A stretch of DNA of 64,000 nucleotides, taken from positions 1,554,115 to 1,618,114 of the forward strand of contig CP129018.1 in the NCBI GenBank assembly GCA_020524525.2, in the 5' to 3' direction. Below are positions 1 to 9,553 of this stretch, piece after piece. The notes beneath the pieces were generated by a model that saw only the letters and a list, made by a program, of their open reading frames with translations, was not told where the DNA came from and did not search any database. This DNA is from Bacillus tianshenii (lineage in GTDB: Bacteria > Bacillota > Bacilli > Bacillales > Bacillaceae_N). The translations under genes were made by a program, and so were the position numbers. Every line of letters starts with the position of its first letter. Positions within the stretch are counted from its first letter, which is position 1.

Positions 1-237
1 CTTCGTGTAAGCAGCATGATGCTTAAATGTCAGCTTTGAATTCCAAAAATAGCTATTTAAAATTGCAAGCGTGTAGCTAATTGTATTGTAGGTGACAAGT
101 AAAGCACGCTCATCAGTTGGAAATAGCCATAATAATAAATTTAAGCTGCCGATGTCGACAAGCGCATTCAATATGCCAATAAAACCAAATTGCGCAAATT
201 GAACGGCACCATGTGTTTGGCGTTTAAACCATTTCAT
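1..237 (-). CDS. GtrA-family membrane protein, 3' end beyond the window
   Basis: I translated this from the minus strand. It starts with ATG at 237, has an AGGTG ribosome site five bases upstream, and runs open to the window edge, so only the first 79 codons are seen. The start MKWFKRQTHGAVQFAQFGFIG, followed by hydrophobic helices and an LNSYFWNSKLTF stretch, is typical of the GtrA family. These small four-helix membrane proteins are thought to help flip or modify polyprenyl-linked sugars. It begins eight bases after the SqdX-like glycosyltransferase stop, so it is probably the last gene of the sulfolipid operon. Its substrate is unknown. Confidence 0.8.
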   Translation of the reverse strand, partial: MKWFKRQTHGAVQFAQFGFIGILNALVDIGSLNLLLWLFPTDERALLVTYNTISYTLAILNSYFWNSKLTFKHHAAYTK

Positions 238-245
238 AGTTTCAC

Positions 246-1382
246 CTAAAAGTTTTCATTCACAAGTGCTGGCTGTGAAGCCAAAACCTCTTGATAGAAT
301 GAATATAATTGCCGGGAAGGCTTGTCCCAGCCAAAATCTTGACCTGTTTCGTAAGCATTTTTTGCAAGCTGCTGACGAAAGGACTCATCGTTTAAGCGAA
401 GTAATGTTTTCGAAAAGCTCCCTGCTTCATCAGGGTTGTAAAGAAGACCGTCTTGTTCATGCTCAATTTGTTCCCGGGTTGGCCCGCTGTCAGCTGCAAC
501 AATCGGCAGCCCTGAAGCCATTGCCTCTAAGATGACTAAACCAAGCGTTTCTGTTGTAGATGGAAACACAAAAACATCGGCTGATGCATAAGCCTCGGCA
601 AGCTCTTCACCGTGCATAAAACCAGTAAATACTGTATCTGTACCGGCAAAGTGTTTTTCAAGCTGCTCACGGTGCGGTCCATCTCCAACTATAGCAAGAC
701 AGAAGTTTTGTTTCTTTTCAATTACATGTTTGATTTTTTCAATTTCCTTTTCAGGTGCAAGTCTGCCCACATACAGAAGAAGCGTTTTATTAGGGTTTCC
801 GCCTGTTAATCGGTTCCTCATGTCAGTCGTTTTTTTCTCAGGACCAAATCGTTCCACAGCAACACCACGTGTCCAGAGGTGCACATTTTTGAATCCTTTT
901 CCATCCAATTCATCTTTTATCGTTTGAGATGTACATAAGTTCATATCTGCTCGGTTGTGCAACGTACGAAAAAACCACCATAACGCCGGTTTTACAAATG
1001 AAACACGATAATAATCAGCGTACTTCGGTACATTTGTGTGATAAGAAGCAACAAGTGGGTCTTTCCGTTTCCGTGCATAATAGATGCCTGAAACACCTAA
1101 AAATGCAGGATTCACAACATGCACAAGATCAGGTGAAAACTTATCCAAAGCATCCTTTACTTTTCGGCTCGGATATGCAAATTTTTTATTCTTATAGAGG
1201 AAGAAGGAGCGCGGCGGCACTCCTTCCACTCTTGCTCCCTCATATTCATAGACGCCCCCATCTGGCGCAATAATTAAAATTTCATGTCCTTCTTTTCGCA
1301 GCCACTTTATCGACTCACAAAGTCGTGTCACAATTCCGTCTGTTGAGGGCAGAAATGTTTCGGTGACAATTGCGATCTTCAT
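246..1382 (-). CDS. sqdX: GT4 glycosyltransferase, SqdX-type sulfoquinovosyl transferase
   Basis: This 378-residue two-domain GT-B enzyme has an N-terminal start MKIAIVTETFLPSTDGIVTR, a SYHTNVPKYADYY acceptor-side motif, the turn LLYVGRLAPEKE, and the nucleotide-sugar motif ETLGLVILEAMASGLPIVA. This is the pattern of plant SQD2 and cyanobacterial SqdX, which transfer sulfoquinovose from UDP-sulfoquinovose to diacylglycerol at the membrane. A longer open frame exists upstream, but AGGAGA lies six bases before the ATG at 1382, which also leaves a 13-base gap after sqdB. The adjacent sqdB strongly favours SQDG synthase over the related mannosyl- or glucosyl-diacylglycerol transferases, but the acceptor has not been shown. 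Confidence 0.8.
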   Translation of the reverse strand: MKIAIVTETFLPSTDGIVTRLCESIKWLRKEGHEILIIAPDGGVYEYEGARVEGVPPRSFFLYKNKKFAYPSRKVKDALDKFSPDLVHVVNPAFLGVSGIYYARKRKDPLVASYHTNVPKYADYYRVSFVKPALWWFFRTLHNRADMNLCTSQTIKDELDGKGFKNVHLWTRGVAVERFGPEKKTTDMRNRLTGGNPNKTLLLYVGRLAPEKEIEKIKHVIEKKQNFCLAIVGDGPHREQLEKHFAGTDTVFTGFMHGEELAEAYASADVFVFPSTTETLGLVILEAMASGLPIVAADSGPTREQIEHEQDGLLYNPDEAGSFSKTLLRLNDESFRQQLAKNAYETGQDFGWDKPSRQLYSFYQEVLASQPALVNENF

Positions 1383-1395
1383 ATCATCTCTCCTG

Positions 1396-2586
<1,191 letters not shown>

Positions 2587-2610
2587 TTAATTGTAACATG
2601 AAACATTCGT

Positions 2611-3606
2611 TTATCGAGGTGCTTTTTTAAAAACAAGATAATACCAGCCTCCCTCACGAATAATTGGACAGATCTTCTCTACTTTTAATCCATTATTCTG
2701 TGCAAATTCTTCAAGTGTCTTCAAGCTTGGCAAAGGATACAGATTATCATATGCTGTAAAGAAGCTATTAAATGCATTCGAAAATTTTTTTCCGTGCTTT
2801 GATTGATAGATTGGCGTGATCATAAAAATTCGCCCATTTGAAGTGAGCCAGCCTTCTAAACGTGAAAAAAAAGCTTCTCTTTCTGTTGGTTCAATATAAT
2901 GCAACACATTATTCGCTAAGACTAAGTCAATCTTGTCAGTTGGTGTGAACGTCTGCAAATCTGCACACATAAACTTGATCTTCATCTCGTCATGTGTTCG
3001 AGCTCGAGCCGTTTCAATTACTTCTTCATTCAAGTCAACTCCTAGCATTGCCAGCTCAGGAAAAGCTACAGCCAAACGCTGTAAATACCCTCCCGTTCCA
3101 CATCCGACATCAAGTACAGATGATAGGTTATGTTCTTTAACAAGTTTCTTCAATTTAAAAAAGACAAACTGTTCTAGTAATGCTGATGTTTCTGCTACCG
3201 TTGCACCATGCTTTTCATGATCAAAGGTAGCGCGGCTTCTATTTTTCATATATTCGGGATATTCTAGCAGGGTTGGAATGTGAAGCTCCATCATTTCTTT
3301 CAATAAAACTCCGACTGTTTTCGGATTATCTTGGCGCAATGTTTTCACTTTATGACTTGATGTCTTATACTTATTGTTACCTTTTTCTTTTAAATGCTTT
3401 AATGAAACCCCTACCTCAGCCCACCTTCTCAGTAAATCGCGTTGTATGCCATGACTGTGTGCCACTTCTTCGATCGTCGCGCCTTTCTTAAACGCAGCAA
3501 ATAGATCAAGCTCATAACCTACATAAGCATGCCACGAATATAGAAAAGGACTGTTCTTTTTCATCCAATTACGGGCTTTGGATACTCTGATCAGCTCTTT
3601 AATCAT
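2611..3606 (-). CDS. Class I SAM-dependent methyltransferase
   Basis: A 331-residue protein. Residues about 20-85 look like a winged-helix dimerisation region, as in small-molecule O-methyltransferases (GATIEEVAHSHGIQRDLLRR). The SAM-binding core begins with VLDVGCGTGGYLQRL and has the acidic ribose contact LGVDLN and the later LVLANNVLHYIEP. The ATG at 3606 overlaps the stop of the upstream monooxygenase and follows AAGGAG, so translation is probably coupled. The substrate is not predictable from sequence; the architecture fits methylation of a hydroxylated aromatic, quinone or polyketide-like compound. It is not part of the known sulfolipid pathway. Confidence 0.8.
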   Translation of the reverse strand: MIKELIRVSKARNWMKKNSPFLYSWHAYVGYELDLFAAFKKGATIEEVAHSHGIQRDLLRRWAEVGVSLKHLKEKGNNKYKTSSHKVKTLRQDNPKTVGVLLKEMMELHIPTLLEYPEYMKNRSRATFDHEKHGATVAETSALLEQFVFFKLKKLVKEHNLSSVLDVGCGTGGYLQRLAVAFPELAMLGVDLNEEVIETARARTHDEMKIKFMCADLQTFTPTDKIDLVLANNVLHYIEPTEREAFFSRLEGWLTSNGRIFMITPIYQSKHGKKFSNAFNSFFTAYDNLYPLPSLKTLEEFAQNNGLKVEKICPIIREGGWYYLVFKKAPR

Positions 3607-4927
3607 CAAGTTCATCTCCTTCTAGTTTGAGCCATGGGTAATCGTCATCAGTTGAAAAGATATATGGTCGTTCGCTTACTTCTAATTCCCGGGCTGGCAG
3701 TAAACCTACTTGGATGAAGCGGTCATGAAGATGGTTTGGCCATAAGCCAAGCCCTGATATATTTAACATTTGTTTTAAATGAAGCTTCTTATCTTCTTCT
3801 GTTTTCTTAATACCTCGCAGGCGGACTCTTTGAAAAACACGAGATGGGAAGGAATACATAAGCGCAGATTGATGGCTAAGCTTACTTACATATTCAGCTC
3901 GAGGCTTACGGACATCTTCAAACCACTGTAAATAATGCTCATCTAGCTTGTTATTTTCATACATCCAGCAGAAAAGCTCCCCAAGCACATCAGCATCTTG
4001 GATCGCAAGGTTCATACCTTCACCTGCCATTGGATGGACTGTGTGAGCAGCATCTCCAATTAATACACAATTTCTTCTTACATAACGGTCAACATGGTAA
4101 GCAAATGGAATCATTCGCTGAATGTCCCGCCACTGTCTAATTTGCTGTACATAGCCATCTAATTCTGGCATAAGGTCAATGTATCGTTCATAAAACTCTT
4201 GCAGCATTTCTCTCTTATCTCGCCCTTTAAATTCTTGAGGTCTAATAAGGTAGACCGTACGCACCTCATTATTTTTAAGTGGAAACATGCCAAGAAACCG
4301 ATCCTTTGTTGTAATCATTTCTCCTTCTTGCAAGTGCTCTGGACGAGGAAACGTAACAGTTAAAAAGTGATGGTTATATTTTGTATGGTGCATGGATACA
4401 TTCATCGCATTTCGCATCGGTGATTGCCTTCCCTCTGCGCCAACATAGAAGCGGGCATCGATTTGCTGGACTTCATTTCCGATTCTCACTTTTGCCTTTG
4501 TTCCATCAAAACCTTGAAATCTGCCTGGACTGATATATTCAAATGTTTCATAGGTTTTTAGTTCATCAAAAATCATTTCTTTCAATCGTTCATGCGGAAT
4601 CATAAGGGCATAGTTATAATTTGATGAAAGAATTTGATAGTTAAGTGATGATGTCCCAATTGTCCGCCAATGGCCCTCATGCTTTCGAAGCTCTTTCACG
4701 TTTACTTTGTAAAAAGACATCCCGTCTTCTTTAATTTGTTCAAGCAATCCAAGTAAATCAAAAATACTAAGACTTTTTGGTTGCAGAAGCTCTCCTTTGT
4801 ACATCTTTGATGGTTTATCTTGTTGTTCAATGACAGTTACAGGAATATCACATTTTACAAGCTTTAAAGCAAGTGTCAGCCCAGCGATACCCCCACCTGA
4901 AATCAATACTTCTCTTTTCACCTTCAT
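3599..4927 (-). CDS. FAD-dependent monooxygenase, UbiH/PHBH type
   Basis: This 442-residue flavoprotein carries the N-terminal dinucleotide-binding motif SGGGIAGLTLALKL and the second FAD motif CVLIGDAAHTVHPMAGEGMN, both of the p-hydroxybenzoate hydroxylase/UbiH class. Such enzymes hydroxylate aromatic or polyene substrates with NAD(P)H and oxygen. The ATG at 4927 sits just behind an AGGCAGG site; a longer frame without a ribosome site is discarded. It is the first gene of the minus-strand operon leading into the methyltransferase, sqdB and sqdX. Hydroxylase plus methyltransferase suggests a tailoring pair, but the target is unknown. Confidence 0.8.
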   Translation of the reverse strand: MKVKREVLISGGGIAGLTLALKLVKCDIPVTVIEQQDKPSKMYKGELLQPKSLSIFDLLGLLEQIKEDGMSFYKVNVKELRKHEGHWRTIGTSSLNYQILSSNYNYALMIPHERLKEMIFDELKTYETFEYISPGRFQGFDGTKAKVRIGNEVQQIDARFYVGAEGRQSPMRNAMNVSMHHTKYNHHFLTVTFPRPEHLQEGEMITTKDRFLGMFPLKNNEVRTVYLIRPQEFKGRDKREMLQEFYERYIDLMPELDGYVQQIRQWRDIQRMIPFAYHVDRYVRRNCVLIGDAAHTVHPMAGEGMNLAIQDADVLGELFCWMYENNKLDEHYLQWFEDVRKPRAEYVSKLSHQSALMYSFPSRVFQRVRLRGIKKTEEDKKLHLKQMLNISGLGLWPNHLHDRFIQVGLLPARELEVSERPYIFSTDDDYPWLKLEGDELDD

Positions 4928-5030
4928 CACCTGCCTGTAACAAGGAGATTCCACAGAATAGTATAATTGAAACAAATGAATGTGCTCTAAAATAATTATG
5001 GTAAATGAAATTTTAACGAAATATATAAAA

Positions 5031-5056
5031 AAACCTTGGGCTCTGCCACAAGGTTT
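5031..5056 (-). terminator. Rho-independent terminator after yueD
   Basis: The arms AAACCTTG and CAAGGTTT are separated by 10 bases. Read on the minus strand, the second arm runs into a T tract. It lies at the stop codon of the SDR gene and separates it from the sulfolipid operon. Confidence 0.8.
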
Positions 5057-5807
5057 ATAAATCTCGAATATGGTAAACTACGCCATTGTCACTAGCATTA
5101 CTCATTAGCCATTTTAATGACTTTTCAGCTACCGCCTCTGGCTTTAATAGTTGATCGTTTTCCTTTAAACTACGAAAGTTCTCCACATCCTTAAAATCAT
5201 CCTTATTTGTAGCGCGGATTTGTGACTGCATATTTGTATCAACCACACCGGGTGCAATAGCAATAATCTTTGTCGGATTCTCCTTTTCTCGTTCTTCTAA
5301 TGCTGCAGATTCTGTAAAACGGTCCAGCGCTGCTTTTGTAGCACTATACACACTCCATCCATATACGCTTCGGTTTGCGGCACCTGAAGAAATGTTTAAA
5401 ATGTATTTTTTCCCTTTGAATTCTTCTGTATGCTGCAAAAATTCACTTGTCAACGCCATTGGGGCTACTGTATTCACTTGAAAGCTTCTTTCAATTTCTG
5501 CGCTGTTGCATCGTTCAATCGGCTTCATCGGTTCCACAATTCCAGCATTATTAATTAACGTTATCGTATCTGCTTTCTCTAATGGGATTCTTCCAAACAA
5601 CGAATTCATAAAAGCTGATAGACCTGAAATGTCGGATAAGTCATAGGAAAGCTGTTCAAGTATTCCGTTGCCTTGCGTATGTATCGTAGCCAGCTTTTCA
5701 CTTTTAGAACGAGCAATGGCATATACGATGTTACCTTCTTTAAGTACTGTTTTCACAAATGCTTCTCCAAGACCTTTCGAACTGCCAGTAATGAGATAAA
5801 TGTTCAT
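5055..5807 (-). CDS. yueD: SDR family oxidoreductase, YueD/benzil reductase type
   Basis: This 250-residue short-chain dehydrogenase has the NADP-binding motif TGSSKGLGEAF near the N-terminus, NNAG at about residue 87, and the catalytic YSATK preceded by a Ser in LNISSGAANRS. Length and motifs match B. subtilis YueD, an NADPH-dependent reductase that converts benzil to (S)-benzoin and resembles sepiapterin reductase; its natural substrate is unknown. AGGAGG stands seven bases before the ATG. Its start overlaps the stop of the small upstream cysteine-containing gene by four bases, so the two are co-translated. Confidence 0.85.
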   Translation of the reverse strand: MNIYLITGSSKGLGEAFVKTVLKEGNIVYAIARSKSEKLATIHTQGNGILEQLSYDLSDISGLSAFMNSLFGRIPLEKADTITLINNAGIVEPMKPIERCNSAEIERSFQVNTVAPMALTSEFLQHTEEFKGKKYILNISSGAANRSVYGWSVYSATKAALDRFTESAALEEREKENPTKIIAIAPGVVDTNMQSQIRATNKDDFKDVENFRSLKENDQLLKPEAVAEKSLKWLMSNASDNGVVYHIRDL

Positions 5808-6004
5808 CGTTTGCCTCCTACATGTTTCTCTTCAAATAATTGACACTGCTTCCCTGAAGCATGAAAAACGTAATCTGACGGCATTTGTTTCGTCTTAAAC
5901 CCATATGCCTTGCAAGCTCTCGGAAATTGAGGATTCCATGTGGTTTGAAAATATTTGCATTTAAAGCAATTAATACGCTTGTTTTGATGATTAGTTCGTT
6001 TCAT
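5804..6004 (-). CDS. Small Cys-containing protein of unknown role
   Basis: This 66-residue basic protein has four cysteines: CFKC near residue 14, CKAYGFKTK at about residue 31, and CQLF near the C-terminus, with the conserved-looking NPQFPRACKAYG. Similar 60-residue Bacillus proteins are sometimes labelled uracil-DNA glycosylase, but this one is far too short for that enzyme and I see no catalytic motif. The cysteines could bind a metal. It overlaps yueD by four bases. The ribosome site is weak (AAGG close to the ATG), so the start is less certain than the frame. Confidence 0.65.
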   Translation of the reverse strand: MKRTNHQNKRINCFKCKYFQTTWNPQFPRACKAYGFKTKQMPSDYVFHASGKQCQLFEEKHVGGKR

Positions 6005-6048
6005 AACCTTATTTTACCGACTTCTTGCAATTTACTCAAATCATTGAA

Positions 6049-6082
6049 TAAGAAAAAGCCCCCAAAGTGGGAGGCCTCTGAA
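6049..6082 (-). terminator. Possible minus-strand terminator
   Basis: On the minus strand the sequence reads as a GC-rich hairpin (GCCTCCCA against TGGGGGC, with one bulge) followed by TTTTTCTT. It lies upstream of the small Cys gene and could end transcripts from the 6470-6583 gene or from the chemoreceptor. Confidence 0.5.
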
Positions 6083-6099
6083 TATATGTTAAAGCCGCC

Positions 6100-6274
6100 G
6101 CAGTTGAATGACACTTCGCTTTCCGCACTTGCACAGGATGTGCTGGCGTCTGCGTTGCCACAGGACGTGGCGACTTTAGCAGAGGTTCCTTGTTCCTTAT
6201 AGACCTCCTCGGGCACGCCTGTGGGGTCTCACTTAGTCACGGTTCCCGCAGGAGTCTACGTGTCATTCAACTGC
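6100..6274. repeat. Intergenic 175-bp element with 15-bp terminal inverted repeats
   Basis: GCAGTTGAATGACAC at 6100-6114 is perfectly inverted at 6260-6274. The interior is GC-rich relative to its surroundings, with blocks such as CGCTTTCCGC and CCCGCAGGAGTCTACG. These resemble non-coding palindromic repeats scattered through several Bacillus genomes. No credible ORF is present. It may be transcribed as a structured RNA or be a miniature mobile element. Only one copy is in the window, so repetitiveness cannot be tested here. Confidence 0.65.
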
Positions 6275-6469
6275 TGGTATTGTTCTTTTTCTAATATGTT
6301 ATAAATAATCCATTCATCACCTATATGAGGATGATTAAATCACTCTTATTTCATTTGTCCGATAAAGTTACCGAAGTCATACAGGTGTGATAGGCGATTA
6401 ACCAATTATAGTCAGTAAACTTAATTGCATTTACAGACCTCTATTAAACCGTAGTTTTACCACTAATCG

Positions 6470-6583
6470 TTATTCTTCTTTGTTCGGTTTATTGTTTTTT
6501 GTTTCTTTGTTTGGTTTTTTTCCTGAAAATTGATTGCCAAAATCCGTGTTCGTTTTTTGAGGTCGGTTTGGTTTATTCGTCAT
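6470..6583 (-). CDS. 37-residue Asn/Lys-rich hydrophilic peptide
   Basis: The ATG at 6583 is preceded by AGGGGG at good spacing. The product starts MTNKPNRPQKTNTDFGNQ and ends KKPNKETKNNKPNKEE. It has no hydrophobic segment and is rich in Asn, Lys, Pro and Thr. Composition and size recall minor small acid-soluble spore proteins, but I cannot match it to a named one. It stands alone between the chemoreceptor and the 175-bp repeat. Confidence 0.6.
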   Translation of the reverse strand: MTNKPNRPQKTNTDFGNQFSGKKPNKETKNNKPNKEE

Positions 6584-6661
6584 ATTATTACCCCCTTCAT
6601 ATTTACAGTTAGTTTATACAACATTTAATGAAATAAACCGCCATCAATGGACGGTTCATTC

Positions 6662-8659
6662 TCACACTTGAAATTTATGAATTTGTACATTTAACTGTTC
6701 ACTCGAACGGTTTAGGTTCTCTGCTGAATCAACAATTGAATACAAGGCTTTCACTTGCTCATCAGCTGAGGCACTTACCTCTTCACATGATGCTGCTGTT
6801 TGCTGCAGCATTGCGGATATACTTTGAATAGCAGCGACAACTTCATTTTTATTCAAATTAATTTGGCCCATCTCAGATGAGATATGCTCGGTTGCATGAA
6901 TCATTTTATGAATCATTTCTGCAATTCCTTTAAAGCCTTTTTCCGTTTCATGAACAACTTTTAATTGTTCAGAAGAGATCGCTTTCGTATGCTCCATTTC
7001 TGAAACAGCAAGATTCGCTTCTTCTTGTATGCCTGTAATGATATCTCGGACTGAATCAGTGGCCATTGCAGATTGTTCAGCTAGTTTGCGCACTTCCTCA
7101 GCAACAACTGCAAATCCTTTACCGTGTTCCCCAGCACGAGCCGCTTCAATTGAAGCATTCAATGCCAGCAAATTTGTTTGGGCAGAAATATCATTAATGG
7201 AGTTGATCACTTGACCAATCTCTTTAATCTTATCAGCCAGATGATGAATAACCTTTTCAACATTTGCCGTTACTTCGTCTGACTCATTCGATTTATCACG
7301 CAGTACATCCATTTGCCTAATACCTTCGTTTGTAATTCCCTCAGCGTTGTGTGAAAGCTTGTCCATTTCTGTTGTAAAATTATTCACATTCTCAATTTGT
7401 TCAGACAATTTCATCATAAGCTGATTGGTACTTTCAACATCTGCACTTGCTTCCTGTGTGCCATCTGCGATCTCGGCAACTGCTTTCGTTACTTCACTTG
7501 CAGATGTACTGGATTGTTCCGTAACTGTGCTAAAGCTTTCTGCAGAGGTACGCACTTGGTCGACTGACTGCTCAACTGTCATAATCAAGCTTCTCATCTG
7601 CTTGACCATTTCATTGAAATGCATTGTTAATTTCCCTATTTCATCTCGAGAATTCACATCAGCATGTGCAGTTAAATCCCCATTAGCGACACGGTTTACT
7701 TGCTCTTTCAAATGTACAAGTGGCTTAACTAAATATTTCGCAGCAAAATAAACAATAAAACAAGCAACAATAACCGAAATTGCTGAGATAATGAAAATTG
7801 TAAATTGAGCATTATTAGCTGTTTGATTTAAAACTTTCTTCGCAAAAACAGTTCCAACAATCCAATTCGTATGCTCAACTTGATCATAGACGAGAATGCG
7901 TTCTTCTCCATCCACTGTATATTCAGTACTTCCTTCTTTTGTATTAGATGCGTAAATCTCCTTAATAAATGAATAATCCGTTAAATTTTCTCCTACCTTA
8001 TCTGGATGTATAAGTGCTGTACCTTCTTGGTCTAAAAGAATTGAATAACCATCGTAGCCTGTTTGCGAGTTATTAATAATGTTCGCCACGTTATCCAAAT
8101 TCAAATCTAACCCAATCACACCAATAACCTTTCCATTTTCAATAATCGCTTTTGATCCTGTAATTGTTATTTCATTTGTCGCATCATCAATATAAGGCTT
8201 TGTCCAAATAACTTCACTCGGAGCACTTTTGGCTGATTGATACCACGGACGGGTAGTTGGATCGAAATCAGCGGAGAGTTGTTCCGAAATATCCGGCTCG
8301 AGCATAATCGTTTTGGCAGGTGTACCGATATAAATTAAATTTACGTTTTGATTTACCTCAATATAATTCTTCAAGCTATTTCTCATCATTGTATTTGTCA
8401 TATTTGATTGTTCTGAAACGTTTGCGATATACTGCTTAACCGTTTCATCTGTTTCATAACGTAGCAGTGCTGTCGAATATTTCTCCAAGTACAAATCGAT
8501 TGTCTTTCCCATATTACGAATATTTCCTTCAGCTTGCCGCAAAGCATCAGAGCCAATTTCTTTTTTTAGCTGGGTAGATGTGATTACTGAAACAGCAGTT
8601 AACGTAACAAAAATAAGTGCTGCGAACATAATGATTAATTTTGTATGTAAATGCTTCAT
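6662..8659 (-). CDS. Methyl-accepting chemotaxis protein with dCache sensor
   Basis: This 665-residue transmembrane receptor has a first helix at about residues 8-28. An extracellular double-Cache sensor spans roughly 35-280, with the typical [11 protein letters not shown] and [12 protein letters not shown] second helix (about 288-310) leads to a HAMP domain ([15 protein letters not shown]). The long cytoplasmic coiled coil has the conserved tip [20 protein letters not shown]. It should bind small ligands such as amino acids and control CheA. The C-terminus (QIHKFQV) has no CheR-tethering pentapeptide. AGGAGG lies about 20 bases upstream of the ATG, unusually far; a stop in that frame prevents an earlier start. 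Confidence 0.93.
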   Translation of the reverse strand: MKHLHTKLIIMFAALIFVTLTAVSVITSTQLKKEIGSDALRQAEGNIRNMGKTIDLYLEKYSTALLRYETDETVKQYIANVSEQSNMTNTMMRNSLKNYIEVNQNVNLIYIGTPAKTIMLEPDISEQLSADFDPTTRPWYQSAKSAPSEVIWTKPYIDDATNEITITGSKAIIENGKVIGVIGLDLNLDNVANIINNSQTGYDGYSILLDQEGTALIHPDKVGENLTDYSFIKEIYASNTKEGSTEYTVDGEERILVYDQVEHTNWIVGTVFAKKVLNQTANNAQFTIFIISAISVIVACFIVYFAAKYLVKPLVHLKEQVNRVANGDLTAHADVNSRDEIGKLTMHFNEMVKQMRSLIMTVEQSVDQVRTSAESFSTVTEQSSTSASEVTKAVAEIADGTQEASADVESTNQLMMKLSEQIENVNNFTTEMDKLSHNAEGITNEGIRQMDVLRDKSNESDEVTANVEKVIHHLADKIKEIGQVINSINDISAQTNLLALNASIEAARAGEHGKGFAVVAEEVRKLAEQSAMATDSVRDIITGIQEEANLAVSEMEHTKAISSEQLKVVHETEKGFKGIAEMIHKMIHATEHISSEMGQINLNKNEVVAAIQSISAMLQQTAASCEEVSASADEQVKALYSIVDSAENLNRSSEQLNVQIHKFQV

Positions 8660-8909
8660 TCGAAAGTATTAGCCCCTTTCCTCCTAAGTTTTAAACAAGT
8701 TAAGGTATTTTTTTAACTTTTTGTTACTTGATGAAAATGATGTAAAAATTATATCACAATAAACAACATAGCCATGTTATAAAAATTTTCAGAATTGTTT
8801 TCTTTAAATTGGGAATAAAATTTTGTCGCTTCTTGCGCTTTCCCGAGAAATAATTTCCTACTATGATTTATGGAATACATGCCAAACTAAAGATTAGGAG
8901 GGATAGATA

Positions 8910-9053
8910 ATGGATAAAAAAGAACAACAATCTGTGCAACCTGAAATCCAGCATCCAACGATTCGCGAAATTGACCATCAAACACCACATCCTACTGTTG
9001 CAGACTCCACCTCACAAGAAACGAAACGTAGCAGCTTCTACCCAACCGCCTAG
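8910..9053 (+). CDS. 47-residue hydrophilic peptide of unknown role
   Basis: AGGAGG stands eight bases before the ATG, and the frame ends at a strong terminator, so this is a genuine single-gene transcription unit. The product begins MDKKEQQSVQPEIQHP and contains two related segments, HPTIREIDHQTP and HPTVADSTSQET. It has no membrane segment or cysteine. I do not recognise the family. Confidence 0.65.
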   Translation: MDKKEQQSVQPEIQHPTIREIDHQTPHPTVADSTSQETKRSSFYPTA

Positions 9054-9070
9054 GTTCTTGCGATAAAAAA

Positions 9071-9101
9071 ATGCTTGGTGTTTTTCACCAGGCATTTTTA
9101 T
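9071..9101. terminator. Bidirectional terminator
   Basis: The hairpin ATGCTTGGTG / CACCAGGCAT is flanked by T-rich sequence on both strands. It ends the 47-residue gene on the plus strand and the holin-like gene on the minus strand. Confidence 0.85.
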
Positions 9102-9104
9102 TTG

Positions 9105-9368
9105 CTAGCCTTTTCGTATGCTTTGCTTAAATAATTGATGTGTCGTAATAGCCGCTCCTGCTGCGATAATTCCATTCGAAATTCCATTTACATCAAAACC
9201 AAGACGAAGTCCACTTGCAGCAACCCCACAGCCAAGTAGAATCCAAATAATCATCCAGTCTTTCACAAATGGTGTCATTTTTAACGCATAACCGATAATC
9301 ATAAGCGCTGGTACGACAATCACAAGCTGCGGATGAATGGTTATTTCCTGAAACATCTGCTCTAGCAT
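9105..9368 (-). CDS. Small holin-like membrane protein (Hol44-like)
   Basis: This 87-residue protein has three hydrophobic segments (about 15-30, 38-55 and 62-78), a short polar linker (MTPFVKDW) and a charged C-terminal tail (KQSIRKG). Size and pattern fit the phage holin superfamily that includes Hol44, whose members form pores that release lysins. GGAGGTGA precedes the ATG at good distance. No phage genes or lysin flank it, so it is an isolated chromosomal gene and may act in spore or cell lysis, or be unrelated to holin function. Confidence 0.65.
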   Translation of the reverse strand: MLEQMFQEITIHPQLVIVVPALMIIGYALKMTPFVKDWMIIWILLGCGVAASGLRLGFDVNGISNGIIAAGAAITTHQLFKQSIRKG

Positions 9369-9503
9369 CCCTTTTTCACCTCCCTCTACGATAACTTATG
9401 TCAGAATTTGACGAATGGTAACGGTATTTATGCTTGTCGAACTGTTTATTTCGTAAATAAACACGAAATGGATGATTTTCCATCCTACAGTTGTTAGAAT
9501 AGA

Positions 9504-9517
9504 TGTAAGCGTTTTTA
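9504..9517 (+). promoter_or_regulatory. Possible CcpA cre site
   Basis: TGTAAGCGTTTTTA fits the catabolite-response element pattern TGWAANCGNTNWCA except for one base. It lies about 40 bases before the acyl-CoA synthetase start, a position typical for carbon-catabolite repression of acs-type genes. Confidence 0.45.
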
Positions 9518-9553
9518 TATTGAATATTCTAAAAACATAAGGGGGAGTCACAT

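Noticed and set aside
6001-6216. 71-codon minus-strand frame (Cys/Ser-rich)
   Set aside because: It runs across the inverted-repeat element and a terminator-like hairpin, has no ribosome site and no family resemblance.
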